The translations under genes and the position numbers were made by a program. Of a stretch of 64,000 bases of DNA, positions 47,001 through 59,800 are shown in pieces. Location of the stretch: contig NC_073696.1 of assembly GCF_029784165.1 (NCBI RefSeq), positions 192,742,498 to 192,806,497 of the forward strand, in the 5' to 3' direction. Below the pieces are notes generated by a model. The model made no database searches. It had not been told where the DNA came from and saw only the letters and a program-made list of their open reading frames with translations. The number at the start of each line of letters is the position of its first letter. Position 1 is the first letter of the stretch. The DNA is from Wyeomyia smithii. Taxonomy: Eukaryota; Arthropoda; Insecta; Diptera; Culicidae.

Positions 47001-49803
47001 ACTCAAACTCGCTTGTTAACAGGAGTAGATACAAGCCACCGATGCTGATCCTAGGATGATTTTCATATTCCAATCTTTTCTCCGAATAATTAGCTTATTC
47101 ACTATGATTGAGTTTTATTTTATTTAAATATCGGTGGTACAGCATAGGTTTTTCAGATAAGATGGGTTAGCGTTTGCTTTGCTCAACGATAGAAAGTCGT
47201 ATTTCGCTTTAGAAATAAGCTGTTTTTAAAGGGTAACAGGACAGTGGCACACATGTTTATTAACTCAAATATGAGAAGTGATCAAAAGCTATCAAAATGA
47301 TTGACGGTTCGTTCATTTAACTGCCTCTTGTTGTGTTGAAATGACCTTTGCTTTAAAGAAGCTAGACAACAGCCACGAATAAGTTTATGAACGTTGAATT
47401 CCATATGGTTTCGTAAACGTTTATATACTCATGCACTTTCAAGTTCATGATTCTTAAGGCAACTATATGGATTCTCTACCGCTTGTTATAGATTGTTTTC
47501 TTTCTTTTGCTGTGTTATGAAATAGCTCAATCCGAAAGAATGTTTTCTATACTCCATAAAAAACAGCGCCTTGTTATTTATTCCGCTTTTTAGACCTGGC
47601 TTATTGTAGACGTAGATTCTCAGTATGCAGGACACTTACATGGTCGCGTTTATTTTCATTCGATTTTTTTCCATTTAGAGCTTTATAAATGTTGATGTAA
47701 AAATAAGCTCAAAAACTCATCACAATTATAATCATGTTATCGCACCCTAGGAGCTCAAATTAACTGCTTTGGTATCAATTTTAGAGTTTCGGGTTCATTT
47801 TTTGGTGAACTGTATGATAAACAATGATGTATCGTATTCCAGCGCTGAGAGTAGAAGTTTTCAGCAAAAATAAAACAAAAATTAAATCCTATTTGAAACA
47901 GGTATTATCATGTGGTAAAGCTAGCCAACCGAAACCATCCACCACAGAGGATACCTATGGAGAATATAATAGTTATCGCAACAATTGACCTCTTGCCTTT
48001 CACGAGAGGCATCGCTAATTATCCAATAATTTAATTTGCTGTATAATCTCTCATGTGGTAGGTAGCGCACATCCCAATACACCATAATTGAGTCAATGTA
48101 AAACCATAGAAAGATCAAAGAGCTGCTACTTAAAGCATCTTGTGTTAACGCCTCGGTCGTCACTTGCACCGCCCGTATAAATTGCGGTTCTTCAGTAGAA
48201 ATACATGCCTCGTTTTTGTATGTAGATGAATAGCCTCCCTCACAAATTTCGTAATTTACAAATATCAAACGAGGATTAGGTGTTTGCCGCCATGCATAAG
48301 CTACGTAATGCTTATAGGATGAGAGAGGGGGTAATTCCTATCGTTTTCAATTGTTATATATGGCAGAAACGACTTTGGTATGTTTGAACGTGAGAGTGCA
48401 AGCAAAAATTAAATCTTGAATGTAAAATGAATATTTCTTTGCTGTTTAACTGGCCAATCCGTCTGCTGAGAGACTGTTAGCTCCAGTAGGATCGTAGCGT
48501 CCTGTATACTTACAGTAGGACTCACAGGCTGCGAATTCTGTCTATAATAAATATTTCCGGTAGCGGAATATAGCAACCTGGGTTTTGCTTTGCCTGCGTA
48601 TTAGAAGCGTTCGCCTGAATGATGCTAATATAAGCATCAAATAAAATGATATATGAAAGTTGTTTTTTGTTTTAAATATTTGTTCGAATTATATATTTAT
48701 GGCTCTCCAGTGGGGAAATTTTCAGGCTAGACCTTTTGCTTGTTCCCAACTAACCCCCGATATAATACAATTGCATGTTGAATTAACACTATTTAAATGA
48801 ATTGTTGCATCTCAAAAGAAATGAGTCGGTTCTGCGTTACTTTCCGTGTAGATAAAAAAAAACAGTGTGAGGCGAGTTTTCGTTTGCAAAGCATATTCCA
48901 CATCATACCTATTTGACTGTTATTGTCCTGAAGAATTTTAGAATTTTAATTATACCAGCTGCATTTCTATTTTCCGTGCTCTGTTATGAGTGAGGGGCGC
49001 TACGGATCAAAAATTTATTTGTTGGGCCATTAGAATGTAGGAAACTGTTCATTATCTTTTATTATTTACTAGCTAAGTTGCCGATCTCACTCGGGATTCA
49101 ACATTAGCTCTCGTTGTGGCTGGCCTAAAAGTTACTGAGGTCTAATTGGTTGGTCTCGAAGAATTGGTGTTCTTTGTTGATATTGAATCTAAATTTTAAT
49201 ATAGATTATTTTTACATCAAGTTGTGGCGTTTGAAAAAAAATCCCTCAAAGCGGATTAGACGTTTTAAAGTGCACGAAAGTTTATAATTGTTGGAAATCA
49301 CCCACCACAGATATTCCTAAAATATTTAATAGCCAGACTGCATCGATAGAGACAGCGATGAATACTGTAGAATACCGGAAAATGTCGATTTACTTCAAAT
49401 AGAAACCATTTTTAAACAAATTTTTGGTACAAATGGTGTGTCAAGCTTGTCTGCACCAGCGCTTTTGTACCAACTTTTTTCATTTGTACCAACTTTGAAC
49501 GAAACGCTTCGGCAGATCGAGGCCCACGCTTTTGCATTCATTTCTCGCTGCTCTATCTTTCATCTATTTTACACTGCATCGTTCGAACAGTTCGCTTCAA
49601 TAGTTCGAACAAAGGATGTTACGGATGTGATTTTTTATACATCTGCAGATGTGGATGCGGATGCGGCTATGTGATTACTGATGCAGATGTAGATACGGAT
49701 GTCAATTTTTATGTGGATGTTCCGCATTTACGGATGCGGATGCTTATATCCGTAGCATCCCTCGTGGTATATTTTGCTTATTTCGCATGAGCATGTCCCT
49801 CCC
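44043..49803. other. Gene-poor stretch between the two Transib-like copies
   Basis: No gene named. Around 45430-45770 lie degenerate repeats of a CAGGGAA/CAGAGAA motif. A region at 46.3-46.8 kb is slightly GC-richer and has a donor-like GTCCGGTAAGGT near 46400, but no frame I can support. The remainder is AT-rich. Confidence 0.4.
49620..49765. repeat. Degenerate GATGCGGATG minisatellite
   Basis: Repeated variants of GATGCGGATG, GATGTGGATG and GATGTAGATAC in about 145 bp, just left of Transib-like copy 2. Confidence 0.7.
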
Positions 49804-49808
49804 CAATG

Positions 49809-51486
49809 CACAGTGGGTAATCGCTGGCCATCAGCTAAAAATTTCTTTTTTTTCGTTATCTGTTTCATAATTTTTTTCCTTTATTGCTATAACATTCAAG
49901 TGTCTAAATCCAAAATTTGGGCTTAATATCATGAAATTTGAATTTTTTTATGACCTTTCAAAGCTTGGCGAACTGACGTTTTTGTCTTTTTTTTGAAAAA
50001 AAGTACATTATTTTGGAACGCTCTGTAGCTTCAATGATAGCTTGGATTTTCTTGACGTCAAAGGAAAAGTTGTTGTAAAAATTGTGCAAAACAAACCCTA
50101 TTCATTAGATATTGTAAAATTTGGTTATAGTAGGCCTGACACTAAAAAAAATACAAAAAACGTGATTTTTTTGTAGAAAAGTAGCTTAAAAGTTTAGTTG
50201 CCGCAGTTTGCCACGGTTGTGACTACATTTAAAATTTAGGTAAAAACTTAAGCTTTCAAATGCATACTGTCCGCTGTAGCGCAAAACTGCGCAAATTGTC
50301 ACTTTAGTGAAGAAAGCGATAGCAGATTTTTTTAGTTTTTTTTAAGTTAAAATTTCATCCAGGATTAATTTTCATCATAACCATGATACCCCATTAATGA
50401 AAATTTATGATATCGTACTCAATCCGTAAGGACAAAATATAAATTTGGGCAAAAATCACAAAATTTATCAATGAAAAGTTATAAAATAAGTGTTAAACAA
50501 AAATCTTTATTAAATTTTAATTATGTCAAACTTTATCACTTTCTGTAAATTTAAAACAATATTAAAAACATTCAGCCCTTTTCAATTTATGACCATGGAA
50601 TTCGCTAAACTGATTGAAGTGTCAAATACTAGCAGTAAATTCATACCACCAAACTCCGGCTAACAATTTTTGAAGATTTGAAGATTGCTTTTACTTCGCA
50701 CTCGTTTGCATACAAAAGTAAAACACACATTTTGCTTTATGAGAAAAAAATAAAAAAGTCGTCGCCCTCCGCATCTTTTCATATTCATTTAGAACGTTGT
50801 GTCATTCCAGTGTCTTGGTTTTGAAATTCATAAATTCGTTGAATTTTATTATGGAGTCTTCAATTTCAGCGGCATCAACTAATTCAATGTCTAGTAAGTT
50901 GTCAATTCATGGTGTTATACATGTATTTATATGTCCTCTTTCAACCATAGAAACCGGATTAGGAAGATAACATATATATGAAACAATGAAACATCGAAAA
51001 TTACTAGAAGAAATAAAAATTGCAGCGAAAGACATTTTTCCTGCTGATAAGTATAATGAACTTCAAATTTTCTGGAAACAATTCAACACGAGATTTAAGC
51101 AATCACAGCGGAAGATGATGATGCTGATGATGATTTTTTCAATTTGTAATTAGTTTGTATTACTTATATTGTTTTGATTTATTAAAAAAAAAAAAATACA
51201 TATATTTAGGCAAAATTTGTTTAGTTCGAGGGATCGTTCATAAATTACGTTTTTTTCAATGGGGAGGACGCCTGGTGGCACTACTTGTGGTCAAAGATCA
51301 TATAATTCTATAAAAAAGAAAAAAGTGCCAAAAATATTGAAAATTGGATTTCGTGCTTTATGGACGGCCCCAAACAAATGCCAAATTTGTGTTCAGCGCC
51401 CCAAAATTATGTAAATACCAAGTTTTTGTCGCATTCATCAACACTTTTTTGCTTGGCCAGCCTTTGTATGGAGTCGCCCCACTGTG
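49809..51486. mobile_element. Transib-like non-autonomous DNA transposon, copy 2 (1,678 bp, inverted)
   Basis: Same family as 42430-44042 in opposite orientation. It starts CACAGTGGG and ends CCCCACTGTG, with CAATG directly outside on both sides (49804-49808 and 51487-51491). Different target duplications in the two copies show independent insertions. A 55-codon frame (50986-51153) begins MKHRKLLEEIKIAAKDIFPA and stays open where copy 1 has a stop. In another frame the same stretch ends in an acidic EDDDADDDFFNL, suggesting the end of an ancestral protein with a small indel. Confidence 0.77.
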
Positions 51487-51708
51487 CAATGCAAAAGTTA
51501 TTTAAGCTATTAGAAAATACATCGATATATCGATACGATATTTCTTGAATTATACACCCTGCGACTGTTGAAAGCATTCTGACCAGTTAGTTGTAAACCG
51601 AATTTCGCGACTAACGACAATAATTTTTCCGAAATAATCTTCACCACAAGTAGGTATGAATGGTTTAAGTGTAAAATGCGTACCTTTTACCGCTAGATGT
51701 TGATACTT

Positions 51709-52208
51709 ATGTCGTTTTCGGTTTCGCGGTGTAGCTACACTCAAACTACACTTTTGACACCGTAAATGTTTTATGTCGGATTCGTTTTCGCGGTGTAGCT
51801 ACACTTTTTCTGGACTACACTTTGCAGCTTCACATAAAACATTTTCAGTGTAGTTGCATTGGTATGCGTAATAATGGGATAGCTGTCAATTTGTTCTGTT
51901 TTGGTCACTATCGCCATCGTCATTTTGTCTCGTTTCCATTTCGTATGTCCATCTCGCAAATGTGCTGAAAAAAAATTTACCTGACACTTTATCACGTGGA
52001 ACGAGAACCAAAACAAACCAGTTTTGACACATACGTGTGAATGTGTTGGTAACTTCCTACAGTACACTCTGCTTTTTCCGGGTGTAGTCCGGGACAGAAA
52101 AAGGGTAGTCAGAGACAGAAAAAGTGTAGTCCGGAAGGTGAAATAAAACATTTACGGTGTCAAAAGTGTAGTCCGAGTGTCGATACACCGCGAAAACGAA
52201 AACGACAT
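51709..52208. mobile_element. MITE, 500 bp, related to the one at 6838-7298
   Basis: Ends ATGTCGTTTTCG and CGAAAACGACAT, with longer imperfect pairing that includes TTTCGCGGTGTAGCTACAC. A second inner start (ATGTCGGATTCG, about 51774) corresponds to the left end of the 6838 copy, so this copy has an extra outer arm of about 65 bp. No target duplication seen. Confidence 0.65.
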
Positions 52209-52439
52209 CATTTGACTTCGGTCTCTGAACGTCATACCGTTTTAAAAAAAGCCATATTGGGAAATATATGATCAATTTTTACGGATTTTCTAGAAGAGAA
52301 GTCACATCGATTCCCGTTCATTCTGGTTCTGGATATGCCAATATAAAAAGATCTTTAAAAACTTTTCTCGATTTTACCAAAGTTCTCATTATCCCTAATT
52401 AGAATATAGAGCCGAACATCATTCTCTGGACATCAGGAC

Positions 52440-53090
52440 CTGTTTCTTCTTCAGGGTTACCCCTTCTTTTTTCCAATACAGCCAGGTTTTTGCGCGGTTT
52501 TTCTTTTTTTTTTACAAGTTTTTTGTACGCGGATTTTTAAAATTACGCAACCCCTTCACCCTTCAAAAGATCCGGAATGACCGTCAAAGAGGATAATTTT
52601 GAATACTGGTCTTAAGTTTTTTCCAAAGCCTTTCTTGGTAGTTTATTCTACGCGGATTTTTAACTACCGCGGATTTTCAAAATACGCTGTCTTTCACGAG
52701 GTATGTTTCCGTCGCGTAACAAAGAATGCTGACTGTATTTCTGTTACCACAAAAAACACATATGCCATGTTTGTTGAAAATCGGTTTGCCTGATTTAAAA
52801 TATATGTTGCAATATCCATGCATAAAAATCTTGACCTTTATATAAATAAATTGATAGATTTAATCGGAATAAAAGGACTATCCTGCCGTAATCTCGCAGA
52901 CTGACGTATGCGACAGCGAGTAAAATTTTCAGTACGAAGCTTTTCCCAAAAACGTTTGTATAATGAGTGTTAGGACGAACTTCAAAAATCTGATCTGTAC
53001 ATAATGCATTAATATAATCACAAAACATTGCCGAACGTATGTTTTAAGGAAAAAGGTTTATTAACTGAAGTTATGTTACCAACGTCATTT
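52440..53090. other. Repeat-like AT-rich stretch
   Basis: Contains several ACGCGGATTTTT motifs (about 52530-52700) that look like parts of a decayed element. No gene recognised. Confidence 0.3.
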
Positions 53091-53109
53091 TGTTGTGGAA
53101 ACAGCGATT

Positions 53110-53590
53110 TTTATTTCACTGTTTCTACAACCAATTGACGTCGTCGTACATCGTAGTATGCGACAAGTCGCTCAACATTTTTTTCATAATCAGGCAAATA
53201 GTCGCGATTCGAGAATACTTTTTTGTAAATGGAATTGGTTTGGAATATAATAGCATTCGTGACCTCTGCCATCTTCCATCTGCACTTCTTCCGTACAAAA
53301 AGCAAGTGCGCTCTAGTTGTCCACGAGCATGGACCAAGCTTCGTGGCCTGAGAGGGCTACAGTATGATCAAAGTTTTGTAGATTTTGTTTTGTAGACTTC
53401 ATTCCGCGGCGAATTTTATTCGAGCAGTGCGTCCTCCGAGGTCCAAAAAAGGCACGATTTTTTGCCATAGGACCTCGACGAATTTCTCTGCTAATGTCGT
53501 TCTCGGTAATCCTAGGTGCACGCACTTGCCAACTACCTCAATTTCATTCCCGCTAAGCTGAATCCGTGGTCGGAGATTAACACGGTCTTC
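53110..53590 (-). pseudogene. Decayed non-LTR reverse transcriptase fragment
   Basis: Several minus-strand frames together show the post-RT part of a retrotransposon polyprotein: PRIQLSGNEIEVVGKCVHLG, then NDISREIRRGPMAKNRAFFG in another frame, GHEAWSML, and LERTCFLYGRSADGRWQRSR. In intact endonuclease-RT proteins these segments (NxIEVVxxFVYLG, SREIRRR, YGHExW, GRxxDGxWRxR) follow one another. At least two frameshifts separate them. An old dead copy; the clade is uncertain. Confidence 0.7.
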
Positions 53591-53619
53591 TCTGGAGTCA
53601 TGGCTTCTGTTCATCATCC

Positions 53620-53890
53620 CGTTTAAGGAAATATCCATATTTAGTGGTATTCGATAATTTTGGGATGTTTTCCAGAGAGCAGAAGTCGTCATCTTGGATT
53701 TCAAAAAGGCTTAATTTCTGGCCTCTGGGTATCATTTTGATTCCGGAAATTCTCATATTGGGTGGTATATGGCCATTTTGGTCTGTTATTAAGAAACCAG
53801 ACGTTGTCATCTTAGAATTCAAAATAGTCTCTGGGGGAAATTCTTGGCTCCTGGGCATCATTTCGATCATTTTGAGCTATTTTCAGGAAA
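53620..53890. repeat. Degenerate tandem repeat of about 125 bp
   Basis: Two to three diverged units containing GTCATCTTGGATTTCAAAA or GTCATCTTAGAATTCAAAA, then CTGGGTATCATTTTGAT or CTGGGCATCATTTCGAT. Diverged relatives without coding potential. Confidence 0.6.
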
Positions 53891-54627
53891 AATTATTTCA
53901 AATATGTGTTTTACTTGGACAGAATCCTTCTCTTGCAGAGAAGACATCTACATGCTAAATTTGGTTTAATTTGCGAATCGTTGAATGAATTCAGAGCATC
54001 ACAAACATAGTTGGGTTGGATTTACGTCACGATGAATAGACATGGCGGTTACGTCATTGCGTTTTCGTGAATTAATGACGCTATTTTTTGCATTTTTGAT
54101 GAAATTTCGGTGCCTATAGGTCCGGTTTGGTGTATTCTATCGTTTAATCGCAAAAACACAAATCGGCCACTTTGGCGCTTACGTCAGTCTGCGAGATTAC
54201 GGCAGTATCATTCTCACGTGTTGCTTCAAGTTTTGAATTACTTTCAATCATTAAATTCCCATAATAAAGTCTTGACTTTTTATGAATTTGAGCAGGGAAG
54301 GGGAGGGGGTACCCTTCTCCTTTTCCAATGCGTTTATAACTTTCTGTGTGAAAGGATCTCGTATGCCAAGTTTGCCAGGTTTGGAGATAATCGGTTCAGA
54401 TATTCAAAAGCTATGCTGAAACTTAGATAAAAATACATACAAAACTTGTTTTTCATATAAGTAGATTTTATCTAATTTATCTATCAGTAAAAAAAATCTT
54501 TCATATGCTCTGCCGTTTAGTTTTTACATGATTTCCGTATCAAAAATAAGAATGCTAATTAACATCCACGCATTGAAATCATCGCTAATATGCAAAGGCT
54601 TATTTTGGACCATACGGGTACGGGACA

Positions 54628-54748
54628 CGAGGCATGTGGACATTAGGCATGTTAAGCCTGTATGCCTAGCATACTATGCTAGGCATAATGCGAGGCATAA
54701 TGGCTGTGAGGCATAATGGATACGAGGCATACTGCCACAAGGTATAAT
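54628..54748. repeat. AGGCAT minisatellite
   Basis: About eight GAGGCATAATG/TAGGCAT variants with spacing near 17 bp. It includes a self-complementary core (ATGCCTAGCATACTATGCTAGGCAT split around its centre). Confidence 0.75.
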
Positions 54749-55599
54749 CATAACATTTGAAAAAAATGTTTGTATCTCAGACACTGCCTTATTCAAATTT
54801 TTCAATACATATTTATGTACTTACTGGTTAACTTTTTGCATTCAGGCCATGTATTGTGTGATAAGCAATGAAATCTTATATTGTCTCACCATATTACTTA
54901 TTCATTTGATTTCGATTCATGTTTAACAATCACTTTCATTCTCTTCTTAGAATTAAGAAAATTTCGCAATTTCCCAGAAGGCAACTTTTTGTGCCTTTAA
55001 CCTTATATGTGTGCAATACACACTCCACAGCTGTTCGAACATCAATCTTGCTTGATACAGTTCTTTTTTCGTTTCGTTATTTCATACATTTTTACCAAGA
55101 GTACGCAAGAATTGATTTCAAGGTTTGTTCAAGTAAACCTATGTTATGGGTGATGATATAATGTAGGACGGTTATGCTTACAAAAACAAACTTGTTTCAT
55201 GCACGGATTTCACGCTGATAAGATATCGATAATCCGCTGTGCAACGAAATGGGCTTTCTTCATATACTGTTTTGATATAAAATTGGCTATCGGTATGATA
55301 GAGTATTTTTTGTTAATTTCAAATAATATTCGAACGAAAACATTTGGTTGTTGTTTGTACCAGATAAAGAAAAAATGCCATTGTAGTTGAAATCATTGCC
55401 GGCATCTTCGAAAACGTTAGACAACCTACATTTTACCGATTTGAAATGATTCAAATGTTCAGATGATATCGATGATAGTTTGGTGTTTTTTAAAACATAA
55501 TTATAACTTCAAAACGTTATTTTTAAATTAATATCACTCATCTGATGTCAAGAATAGTTTAATTGTAAAAAGAAATTTCAATCACTTGTCAAGTATACC

Positions 55600-55672
55600 A
55601 AGGTTCTGACGTCCTCCAATAAAGACATCGCGAGCCCTTTGTCAGCAGCGGACCATCGGTTGGGAACCACTG
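55600..55672. mobile_element. hAT-like terminal fragment
   Basis: Ends in GGTTGGGAACCACTG, whose complement CAGTGGTTCCCAACC is a typical hAT terminal inverted repeat. No matching left end is found upstream, so this is a remnant. Confidence 0.5.
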
Positions 55673-56136
55673 TTCCAATAACATTAGTAAGTCTAGGTAA
55701 TTTAAATTTCATAAATGTTAACATTATTAAGAAACCTGTGTAATTGATATTATCGTTTATATGAAGTAAAATCTGTCAGGTTTTTTCTCGATTTATAAAG
55801 TAAAACGGTGAAATGCACGTCGCTGAACGCTGTTCTCTTTTGTATATATTTTTTTTTGGTTGGTCTTTCGCATTTCAGAAAATGTTTTGATTGTCTTTAT
55901 ATAAATAAAATCTGTTTAGCAAAATACTTCCGAACGTACTTTTGATTTTATCCGGATATTGCTATAGTTTTCAAAGTAATTTCTATTTTTAAACGACTTT
56001 TTAACTGTCAACATTCAAGTTCTTGCGAAGCAGGCTGTGTAGGTATGTAGTTGGAATTGCGAAGGATGAGCGAACTGAAAATGTGACAATAACTAGTGTG
56101 TAGTTGATCGGAGTACGCAGAACGGTATGACCACTA

Positions 56137-57022
56137 GACTGGGACACGGTTATATGGGAAAAAAGCGATGGTGTTATTTTTTCGCTCCCATGCACTTTTC
56201 GTGCTTCTTATGGATCCTATAACAACTGTGTAACTTTTCAGATCGATCGGTAAAACGCCCGATTTGCGCCCGATTTTTAAAGTTTCCATACGGTTTTATA
56301 TGGGAAAATTCACTTTTTCAAAACTAATTCTCTAGAAATTCCCAGTTGGGTCCTAAAAATATATCGATACATGATATTTGTAGGAAATTTTCCTAGGAAA
56401 AACTCTTCCGAAGACCGTAAGGCGCTACGATGCTTGTAGAAACAGCTATTCACCCCAAACTGATTGAATGTCTGACGGACGGCTCACCATTGAATTTTAC
56501 TAGCAATGCTGCTGTTGCAAATTCAGCCATGTGATGAGAAATGATATCGCTTAAATTTATCTTGGAGGCTTCTCCGAAGATACTATGAGCAAAAATCACA
56601 CTTTGAAAATTAATTCCACGCGAAATTATTTCTCATACTTAAGCAAGTCTGCAATAGCAGTATGTTGTAGCAGTGTTGCTGGAAAATTTCAATGGTGAGC
56701 CGTCCGTCAGACATTCAATCAGTTTGGGGTGAATAGCTGTTTCTACAAGCATCGTAGCGCCTTACGGTCTTCAGAAGAGTTTTTCCCAGGAAAATTTCCT
56801 ACAAATATCATGTATCGATATATTTTTAGGACCCAACTGGGAATTTCTAGAGAATAAGTTTTGAAAAAGTGAATTTTCCCATATAAAATCGTATGGAAAC
56901 TTTAAAAATCGGGCGCAAACCGGGCGTTTCACCGATCGATCTGAAAAGTTACACAGTTGTTATGGGACCCATAAGGAACACGAAAAGTGCATGGGAGCTA
57001 ACATTTATTTTTTGTCCCACCC
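56137..57022. mobile_element. Foldback element, 886 bp
   Basis: Arms of about 360 bp are reverse complements, from GACTGGGACA at the left to TGTCCCACCC at the right. TA lies outside each end (56135-56136, 57023-57024). The loop of about 200 bp spans roughly 56505-56690. Landmarks in both arms: CGATCGATCTGAAAAG-like and GACCGTAAGGCGCTACGATG. No transposase; probably a non-autonomous TA-targeting element. Confidence 0.75.
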
Positions 57023-57029
57023 TAATGAG

Positions 57030-59800
57030 CACAACAAAGTGTGATACGATTAATGGGCTTGAATGGGTAGTTTAATTGGATAAAACACCATGCTGGAGAC
57101 AGGGAGATGGCGGGTTTATGGTTCATGGTTCATGGGTCGCATGGATGAGGTATATTTATTCAAGTCTACATTACATTTTTCAGTTTACTCATCTTCCGCA
57201 TTTCTAATTACATACTTACACTGTCTGCTAAGCAAGAATAATTCTAGAGTATGCATTTTTGTTCATGTTAAATGCTGTAATTGTACATGGATGGACAGTT
57301 TCATTTTTGCAATGTTTGTTATTGACAGAGATAAACATGAAACGAATGCCGATAAACGTTTTTGTCATTTTTGATTCGTCAATCGGGTGAGATTTGTTTC
57401 TGTCTTGCATTGAGGGATAATTACTTGACATATAAACATATTGTTGCATTTATTTAAAAAAATTCATCCTTTGAACCGCGAGCACGTAAAACATTATTCA
57501 AAGCGAACGAGAGAGATTTCAAAATGTAACGATGTAAAGTATTTACAGTCAGGCGTCAGTAAACTAAACTAATGTTATTTAGTGTACTCTCAACGCCATT
57601 CGTTTGTAAATAACACCCGGCACGTGTGGCACTGATAACAAATACTGCGTTTACATTTACATTTTTCGCGTCACTTATTCACAGCTATTATAGGAGGGGG
57701 CTAAACTTTACATAATCTGCGCTGCATGTAATTTAACATATATTTTTTGAGTTATGCTCATCCAATTATGGCCATATTTCTTTCCCATTTCTCAAGCACA
57801 TACGATTGGTGGTATCTTCTGTTCCATTTCTGTTGTTGCATTATAATTTAATTCTGTGATTAAAACTGGTTTGTCATCTACAAATACGGCTTGCGTTTCG
57901 TTCCCATATTCGCAGATCTTTCCCGCGATCAATACTTTCTCTGGTTTGCTTCCGGAAAACTGGCAGAGAAAGTGTGTGAGAAGTCGCGAGATCTGCTTGC
58001 ACGGGATCGACCTTGTCTGGCGAGCGGAACCGTACATACCAACATATAAGCATAAGTTCATCGAATCTCGCTCTCATTCACTATATTGTGTTTTTCAGCG
58101 CACGGCGTCTCTAACTCGATTTCAGGTCTCCGGATAGTTTCTGTACGTAAACGTCATCATCATATTACGATTCCCTTTGTTTTTATCGATATTTCTCTTT
58201 CTATCTCTATCTCATTCAATATATATTATCCTCCTCGTCTTACCATCAAACGGTTGCAATTGAGTTGTATTCTTTTGCTCATATAATATTCTAGTTTTAC
58301 ATTACCGTTTATTTTATTGATCAACAGCCATAGCAAAATGTGTTTGTCATGATGTTATGCTCCTTTTGGATTCGTCTTCTACCTTAATGCATAGATGTTC
58401 AATATTGGTACGTGCGTATGTATGTGTTATTTGATGGCGAAATATGCTATGAAAAGAACAGATTTAATACAAAAGAGAATATTTTAGAGATGTGCATGTT
58501 TTAAGTTGTTTCGTAAATTGTTTGGCATGTTCAAATTAGTTAAAAGTTGAAATTATTTTTTCTTATATATGGTTATTTTATATTTTATTCTTATTTTGAA
58601 CTAAGACTGAGGTAAATTTAAACGGTTATGAATATTAGTATAATCCACATGAATCCATGTGCTATTCATGGAAAAAACTTTCTTATTTCAGTTCATTCAA
58701 ATATTTATGATTTGAACAGTAATAATTTGGTATATATAGAACTACCTGTGGGATGCATTATAAAATAAATCACGTTTTCTGAAGACCAGGTAAGTTTGTG
58801 GCAAAACATTTGCTCTCATATTTTCAATTACGATTTCAATTCACGGCAAGATCAAAATTAAAATTAGAAACGTATTCAAAGTTGTTTTAATCGGACAAAT
58901 ATTACATTAATTAGGTTATTCAAGAATCAATAACGGGCGCTGACCACGTCCGTTCTTGCAATCAGATAGGAAGAGGGAAGGGATGTGAAGTCCGTGTTAA
59001 CCTCTGCATCTGCAAATCACAGGAAGGAGCTTTTTTGTTAACCGTTATGTGCTTGGCAGGGTACCCGGGTCATTTCTTGACAGATTTTAGATCTTGGCCC
59101 TTAAAAAAGAGTCAAAAATTTGTCATCTGTGACCGACAGGAACCTGGGACTACTACTGGTTTCTGTAAATCCGGACTTTCGGGAGCATGCTGCGTTGAGA
59201 CAAATAACAATTGTCAACAAAACCGAACAACATTGGTATCACAATTCATGAAAACACTCCAGCAGTTGATTTTCATTAATTTTGAGTCTATCTGATGAGT
59301 TATTTAAGAAATGGTCAGTCCGGAGCAGATTTTCTAGCTTGAACATGGTCCCGGAGATTCGGATTTACGAGAACCATACGGGCGCCAGCGGCTCTTTCGG
59401 CCTCGTTTACTAAAAATGGACACATTTTTCAATCTCCAAAGATCCAAAATCGACCAAGAATTTAAAAAACTATTTTGGTACCCGGCTGAGCAATTACGGT
59501 TATAAAAATTGCCGAGTACGTAACTGTTAATAGGGAAGAGTACGTTGGAACAAAATTTACCATATATCCAACCTTCAGAAGCATACAAAATGTTAATTCG
59601 TTTCGAAAACCGAAGAGCTCTACCCCTACATGAGAAAGCATGATGTTGGACTTGTTTTCACCATTGAAAAAAAGTAGACAGAATTGTAACTCTAGTCTGC
59701 AATTTTATCTAACAATGCATTTCTGAATGTTAAGACGTTAAAGCGTTTTAAATAATAATATATACAAAAAAAAAATGGATCTCTTATATTAGCGCTGTTA
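57030..59800. other. Gene-poor stretch, 57.0-59.8 kb
   Basis: AT-rich. Overlapping small frames on both strands at 57792-58137 look somewhat less random than the surroundings, but I recognise no domain. The region 58.93-59.6 kb contains CCGG-rich segments resembling other mosquito repeats. No gene can be supported. Confidence 0.35.

Noticed and set aside
42430..51491. The two Transib-like copies plus the interval as one composite transposon
   Set aside because: Each copy has its own, different 5-bp duplication, which indicates two separate insertions.
57792..58137. Overlapping small frames on both strands as a gene
   Set aside because: No domain, no clear splice context, and both strands look equally open, so no gene is called.
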